Assembly (NCBI RefSeq): GCF_040797585.1
Contig: NZ_JBFNEO010000172.1
Location: 1 to 6,268 of the forward strand
Reading direction: 5' to 3'
Length of the DNA stretch: 6,268 nt
DNA from: Clostridium_Z sp040797585
GTDB lineage: Bacteria > Bacillota > Clostridia > Clostridiales > Clostridiaceae
In this document: positions 5,664 to 6,268 of the stretch, in pieces
Layout: every line of letters begins with the position of its first letter
Position numbering within the stretch: position 1 is the stretch's first letter
Program-made: the position numbers and the translations under genes
Notes under the pieces: model-generated
What the model saw: the letters and a program-made list of their open reading frames with translations, nothing else
Told to the model about the DNA's origin: nothing
Database searches by the model: none

Positions 5664-5722
5664 GTAATACATATAAATACATGTATTATTGATGTATTAC
5701 TTGTATTTGTGGTATAATACAT
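5664..5722. promoter_or_regulatory. Cluster of six TAATACAT-like half-sites (operator or iteron array)
   Basis: Half-sites at 5665-5672 (TAATACAT), 5675-5682 (AAATACAT), 5681-5688 (ATGTATTA), 5692-5699 (ATGTATTA), 5701-5708 (TTGTATTT, looser) and 5715-5722 (TAATACAT). The first and fourth lie within a 9-bp inverted repeat, GTAATACAT/ATGTATTAC, centred on nearly the same point as the 12-bp palindrome AATACATGTATT (5676-5687). The array covers the promoter of the ribbon-helix-helix gene that follows, which suggests autoregulation by that protein. Confidence 0.65.
5689..5718 (+). promoter_or_regulatory. Promoter of the ribbon-helix-helix/coiled-coil gene
   Basis: TTGATG (5689-5694, TTGA matches consensus), 18 nt spacer, TATAAT (5713-5718), with TGG before it as an extended -10. 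The predicted start near 5725 gives a ~35-nt leader. Both boxes overlap half-sites of the 5664-5722 cluster, so a protein bound there should block transcription. Confidence 0.7.
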
Positions 5723-5759
5723 TATAAATATTTTTATAATTTTGGAGATGATAAATTTT

Positions 5760-6268
5760 ATGAGCGATATAAAAACAACTACTATGAGGCTTTCAGAAGA
5801 TACAATAAAATCCTTTAGGAAAATAGCAGAAAATGAAGGATTAACTCAAGAACAATGCTTATCTCATTTAGTAAATGTTTTTGAGATACAAAATGCTAAA
5901 GAAATTATGGGGGATCGTAAAAAAGAAATAGAGACATTTGAAGATTATGTAAATAAACTTATAAGTCTATTTATGAACTCCTTAGAGATAAGTATTAATG
6001 CTGAGGAAAGGATAAGAGATAAATTTCTAAAGGAATCAAAAGATAAGGATTCTCTAATATTAAAGCTTAACGAAGAAATTATGACTTTAAAGGAGGATCT
6101 AAAGAAAAAAGCTAAGGATATTAAAGATATTAATATAGATAAAGAAAAGTTATTAAAAGATTTTGAAACAAAGGAAGAATTACTTAAACAAAATAAGTCC
6201 TATATAGAAAAAATAGAAGAAGAAAAAACTACACTAAATAAAATTATAGAAGAAAATAAGTCTTATAA
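5760..6268 (+). CDS. Ribbon-helix-helix DNA-binding domain plus long coiled coil, hypothetical (3' end outside window)
   Basis: The frame is open from ATG 5760 to the window end: 169 residues, with no stop seen. Residues 5-43 have ribbon-helix-helix shape: a short strand (KTTTMRL), helix A (EDTIKSFRKIAENEG), a turn, and helix B (TQEQCLSHLVNVFEIQ). Such domains bind DNA as dimers through the strand. From about residue 52 the protein is Lys/Glu-rich and predicted coiled coil; NKSY recurs at 145-148 and 166-169, exactly three heptads apart. There is no signal peptide or membrane segment. The start has GGAG at 5744-5747, 12 nt upstream; the in-frame ATG at 5748 overlaps that ribosome site and is less likely. 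I do not recognise a named family. A DNA-binding domain joined to a long coiled coil recalls KfrA-like or nucleoid/plasmid-associated proteins, by architecture only. Operator-like repeats over its promoter suggest self-regulation. Confidence 0.85.
   Translation, partial: MSDIKTTTMRLSEDTIKSFRKIAENEGLTQEQCLSHLVNVFEIQNAKEIMGDRKKEIETFEDYVNKLISLFMNSLEISINAEERIRDKFLKESKDKDSLILKLNEEIMTLKEDLKKKAKDIKDINIDKEKLLKDFETKEELLKQNKSYIEKIEEEKTTLNKIIEENKSY

Noticed and set aside
5664..5722. CRISPR-like or tandem repeat array
   Set aside because: Units are only about 8 bp, in both orientations and irregularly spaced (6-14 bp), with no spacers; they fit protein-binding half-sites.
5748..5762. ATG at 5748 as start of the coiled-coil gene
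   Set aside because: It is in frame but overlaps the GGAG ribosome site and has none of its own; ATG 5760 is better placed.

Overview
The window comes from a very AT-rich Gram-positive chromosome, most likely Clostridium sensu stricto. The signs are AT-biased codons (AGA for Arg, ATA for Ile), strong AGGAGG-type ribosome sites, U-tailed terminators, and the order mutL-miaA-hfq-(methionine gamma-lyase family gene)-lexA. I assign the genus level by familiarity with these families; species cannot be read from the sequence alone.

Positions 1-1930 (+ strand) are the end of a DNA-repair and RNA block: the C-terminal part of mutL (start outside the window), miaA (tRNA isopentenylation) and hfq (RNA chaperone). 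hfq probably has its own promoter inside the 3' end of miaA and is closed by a U-tailed hairpin. Positions 2029-3309 hold a PLP enzyme of the methionine gamma-lyase / 'aluminium resistance' family. It converges on lexA (minus, 3347-3955) across a hairpin that contains lexA's stop codon.

Positions 3956-4103 are a compact divergent promoter region. lexA (leftward) and a gene for a strongly acidic 115-residue protein (rightward, 4104-4451) have near mirror-image promoters, each TTGATA-17 nt-TATAAT with an extended -10. One LexA-type operator (GAAC-N4-GTTT on the minus strand) lies between the two -35 boxes. This supports LexA autoregulation and suggests the acidic protein belongs to the SOS response.

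The acidic gene converges on a tyrosine recombinase (minus, 4481-5338) through a 20-bp perfect-stem bidirectional terminator. The recombinase has a full catalytic set, but its 5' end looks broken. Recognisable N-terminal sequence continues upstream in frame to 5398 without a normal start codon, and a strong ribosome site with ATG at 5423 lies one base out of frame.

Positions 5424-5759 contain no convincing gene but are rich in structure: a possible recombinase promoter, a 13-bp inverted repeat, a 17-bp-arm palindrome whose 34-bp core resembles loxP in layout and partly in sequence, and a cluster of six TAATACAT-like half-sites overlapping a promoter. That promoter serves the last gene (5760 to the window end), which encodes an unreported-looking ribbon-helix-helix plus long coiled-coil protein that continues outside the window. 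The best leads for something new are this recombinase/palindrome/DNA-binding coiled-coil stretch and the LexA-linked acidic protein.
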